Assembly: GCA_949076555.1 (NCBI GenBank)
Contig: CARUOB010000037.1
Span: 1 to 7,934, forward strand
DNA length: 7,934 bases
Source: an uncultured Lachnospiraceae bacterium
GTDB lineage: Bacteria > Bacillota > Clostridia > Lachnospirales > Lachnospiraceae
Direction: 5' to 3'
The notes under the pieces are model-generated. The model made no database searches and was not told the origin of the DNA. It was given only the letters and a program-made list of their open reading frames with translations. Positions 5,884 to 7,934 of this stretch are shown here, piece by piece (position 1 is the first letter of the stretch; every line of letters begins with the position of its first letter). The position numbers and the translations under genes are program-made.

Positions 5884-7202
5884 TGCTTATTCTGATTATG
5901 TCTATCAGCGCAAGTGTGATACTTCTTGCCGTTTTGCTTTGTGCGGTTTTGGGGAAAAGCGTGTTTTCTTCCGCATGGATATACAATATGCTCAGACTTG
6001 ACCTGTTTTTCTTTTGTCTGCCGCTGCCTAAGTATAATAGCGAGTATAAATACGCATTGTCTCATATGTTAGGTATTTCGAAGCAGTGGGATATCATAGA
6101 TTTTGCGACGGAGAATGTCATTGCCACAGAGGGAAGCGGGAGGCTGTATTTCACTTTTCAGACATACATAATTGTAATCTGGGCTGTCTGGTTGTGCGGG
6201 TTGCTGCTGGCAGTTATCAGAAATCTGCGTCGGTATTGTGAGGCGGAGGCGATAAAAGAAAACCGACGGGTGAGCCGGTCAGATTATCTGGCGATTTTTG
6301 ACAGAGTGAAAAAGGAAGCAGGCATCAAAAAGAAAGTAACCTTACTGCGTGCAGATGAAGCCGTAGCCATCTGTACAATAGGTGTCTTTCGGAAATATGT
6401 CATCATACCGGAAAGCGGACTGACGGAAGAGGAGATTTACTACAGTCTCAAACATGAACTGATCCATGTAAAGCGGGCGGATGTGGCGTGGCGGTATCTT
6501 AGTCTGTTGGCTGTTCTCCTCCATTGGTTTAACCCGTTGGTATATCTCTATTTTTATGTAATGTCTGTCTACTGTGAACAGAGTTGTGATGCCATTGTGG
6601 TGCAAAATCTTGACAGGGCGGCGCGGAAGAGGTATGGAAATTTGATTATCAACATGGCGCAGGAGCACGGAGCGGGCAGGTGGAAATATCGGACAGATTT
6701 AGGTGGAAGTAAAAAAATGATTAAACGGAGGTTGATTCATATGCTGGAGAGCAGAAAGAGAAATAGAATGGAGAGAGTGGCGTCCCTGTTATTGGGAGCG
6801 GTTATTTTGTTTGGGGGGTCTTTGACGGTTTGCGCTTATGAGAATCCGAGGGTGGTAAGGGATGTAGATAAGTCATTGATGGGGGCATCAGAGGAGACAC
6901 GGCTCGAGCTGGAGTTTGCGAAAAGTGAAGAAATTCAGTTTTCGGTAGAAGAAATATCAGGCAGAGTGGAATTTGTAGGAGAAGACGGAACATGCCATGA
7001 TATGTCAGATATGATAGGCAGCAATGCATCTAAAATTGGGTGTTTTCATTCTTTGGAAGATGGATATGCCAAATTTCATTATAGATATTCTGACGGAAGC
7101 TGCAGAACGGAGTATTATCATGCGGACAGATGCATTAAATGTGGTGAACTATGGGTGAAGGAATACTCCCATACGGAAACATCAACAAAATGTACGCATT
7201 AA
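5883..7202 (+). CDS. M56-family (BlaR1-like) membrane metallopeptidase with cysteine-rich C-terminal domain
   Basis: A 439-aa integral membrane protease, starting in the TAATG overlap with the repressor gene. N-terminal hydrophobic segments lie at about 3-23 and 30-48, another at 93-113. The zinc protease core follows: HELIH at 191-195 (H191, E192, H195) with the probable third ligand E232 in the CEQSCD segment, the M56 equivalent of 'ELACD', and the hydrophobic LHWFNPLVYLYF between them. The last membrane segment is about 299-318 and leaves residues 319-439 outside the cell. That tail lacks the penicillin-binding SxxK/SxN/KTG domain of BlaR1 and MecR1, which makes the protein shorter than their usual roughly 590 residues. 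It carries six cysteines, four late ones in C407, C417-x2-C420 and C437-T-H439. It should transmit a signal leading to loss of the partner repressor; the ligand is unknown. Confidence 0.9.
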   Translation: MLILIMSISASVILLAVLLCAVLGKSVFSSAWIYNMLRLDLFFFCLPLPKYNSEYKYALSHMLGISKQWDIIDFATENVIATEGSGRLYFTFQTYIIVIWAVWLCGLLLAVIRNLRRYCEAEAIKENRRVSRSDYLAIFDRVKKEAGIKKKVTLLRADEAVAICTIGVFRKYVIIPESGLTEEEIYYSLKHELIHVKRADVAWRYLSLLAVLLHWFNPLVYLYFYVMSVYCEQSCDAIVVQNLDRAARKRYGNLIINMAQEHGAGRWKYRTDLGGSKKMIKRRLIHMLESRKRNRMERVASLLLGAVILFGGSLTVCAYENPRVVRDVDKSLMGASEETRLELEFAKSEEIQFSVEEISGRVEFVGEDGTCHDMSDMIGSNASKIGCFHSLEDGYAKFHYRYSDGSCRTEYYHADRCIKCGELWVKEYSHTETSTKCTH

Positions 7203-7210
7203 CAGTAAGA

Positions 7211-7226
7211 TATAATATACATTATA
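7211..7226. promoter_or_regulatory. Palindromic -10-like element in the gap before the last gene
   Basis: TATAAT (7211-7216) and ATTATA (7221-7226) form a symmetric dyad with a 4-nt centre. The first arm is a perfect -10, but no good -35 sits 16-18 nt upstream, so promoter function is uncertain. No terminator is seen in the 93-nt gap (7203-7295), so the last gene may equally be read from the BlaI promoter. Confidence 0.3.
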
Positions 7227-7295
7227 CATCTGATAAAACACTTCCGGGAGCAACGTTTAGATAATGATTGAGCTATTTAACTCGAGGGGGACGCT

Positions 7296-7856
7296 ATGGC
7301 CATGAAAAACATATCTGTAAAATTATTTTGGTATATTCTTCTGATTGGTTTGATCCTTTTGGCTGTCGGTATAACGATTAGGTATAAGCAGGGGGGAGGC
7401 AGTTTGGAACGCCAGACAAAAACAGCATTAAATCAGCTTCTTTCCTGTACCCGGCAGCAGGCGGAGGATTTTGATGCGGCGATCATGCAGTCTGCTGCAG
7501 AAGCAGTGACGGATAAAGAAGTAGGACTGATACAGAGTGACGAAAAGCTAAGAGAGTATCTCGTAAACCGATTTGCTGATTCCATGACATATGCATGTAT
7601 AGAAGAACTGGCAATGAGTCGTACTTTTTATATAAGCATCGCTTTAGCAAAAGATCTCACTGCGGATATCCGAGTAAGTGAACTTGAACTTATAAAAAGT
7701 TCTGATCAGCAAGAATGTTATACTTTTTCGGCAAAGCTATTATCATCTGCCGGGGATGAAGCAGGCATTGCAAGAGGAACGATTTTAATGGAAAAGGATG
7801 GATCAAAGTGGAAAGCATCTAAAATAACTTTGACAGTGGATGAGTTATATAACTGA
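7296..7856 (+). CDS. Membrane-anchored protein of unknown function downstream of the BlaI/M56 pair
   Basis: A 186-aa protein not recognised as any named family. The ATG at 7296 follows GAGGGGG (7284-7290) by 5 nt; an ATG two codons later at 7302 has 11 nt spacing and is equally possible. Lysines then a single hydrophobic segment (about 10-27, FWYILLIGLILLAVGITI) without a lipobox cysteine suggest an uncleaved N-terminal anchor with the rest outside the cell. The external part has a helical first half (LNQLLSCTRQQAEDFDAA, single cysteine about residue 50) and a second half of alternating strands ending KDGSKWKASKITLTVDELY, the pattern of small secreted NTF2- or cystatin-like folds. It may be co-regulated with the repressor/protease pair, as target or as extra sensor; this is inferred from position only. 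Confidence 0.75.
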   Translation: MAMKNISVKLFWYILLIGLILLAVGITIRYKQGGGSLERQTKTALNQLLSCTRQQAEDFDAAIMQSAAEAVTDKEVGLIQSDEKLREYLVNRFADSMTYACIEELAMSRTFYISIALAKDLTADIRVSELELIKSSDQQECYTFSAKLLSSAGDEAGIARGTILMEKDGSKWKASKITLTVDELYN

Positions 7857-7934
7857 TATAAGAAAGTTTGGCAAGGTTCTCAGGCATTAGGAATTTCTAC
7901 AAAAAATATGAAATGCTTCCGGTCAGCTTTTCCC

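Noticed and set aside
5882..7202. Calling the M56 gene blaR1, a beta-lactam sensor
   Set aside because: The transpeptidase-like sensor domain with SxxK, SxN and KTG is absent; the extracytoplasmic tail is a different cysteine-rich domain.
7884..7920. Imperfect hairpin after the last gene (ATTTC/GAAAT, or GCATT/AATGC) as its terminator
   Set aside because: The stems are short, mutually exclusive, have a long A-rich loop, and no T run follows within the visible sequence. Nothing else was found in 7857-7934.

Overview
The window looks like a stretch of chromosome from a low-to-mid-GC Clostridia-type Firmicute, most likely Lachnospiraceae. This is judged from the style of the proteins (FtsX-type ABC permease, Na/Pi transporter with PhoU tail, BlaI/M56 pair), strong AGGAGG-type ribosome sites and general composition. 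No species can be named from sequence alone. All supported genes lie on the + strand, and no tRNA, rRNA, CRISPR array or intact insertion sequence is visible.

Left part (1-1275): the 3' end of an FtsX-family ABC transporter permease runs in from the left edge. It overlaps by 4 nt a short frame that looks like the C-terminal half of a lactose/cellobiose-type PTS IIB protein without its active-site half, probably a remnant. The 3' end of that frame overlaps TTTACA repeats with an 11-nt period, which look like PhoP/PhoB boxes.

Phosphate module (1181-5181): the repeats precede a 586-aa Na+/phosphate cotransporter with two QSSSA repeats and a C-terminal PhoU-like domain. After a 169-nt gap with its own candidate promoter come a PhoB/PhoP-type response regulator and a PhoR-type histidine kinase overlapping by 4 nt. 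Together they suggest a self-contained phosphate uptake and sensing unit: the regulator probably acts on the TTTACA boxes and the transporter supplies phosphate. That link is inferred.

Junction (5182-5496): a 36-codon frame resembles the N-terminus of a small HD-domain hydrolase and stops just where the HD core should begin. It is followed by a convincing intrinsic terminator, two weaker inverted repeats, and a promoter carrying a BlaI-like operator.

Right part (5497-7856): a BlaI/MecI-family repressor and an M56 (BlaR1-like) membrane metalloprotease joined by a TAATG stop/start overlap, then a 186-aa membrane-anchored protein of unknown function. The M56 protein has no penicillin-binding domain; it ends in a roughly 120-aa cysteine-rich extracytoplasmic domain with a CxxC...C-x-H tail. 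It therefore probably senses something other than a beta-lactam by the classical route. This three-gene group is the least explained part of the window.
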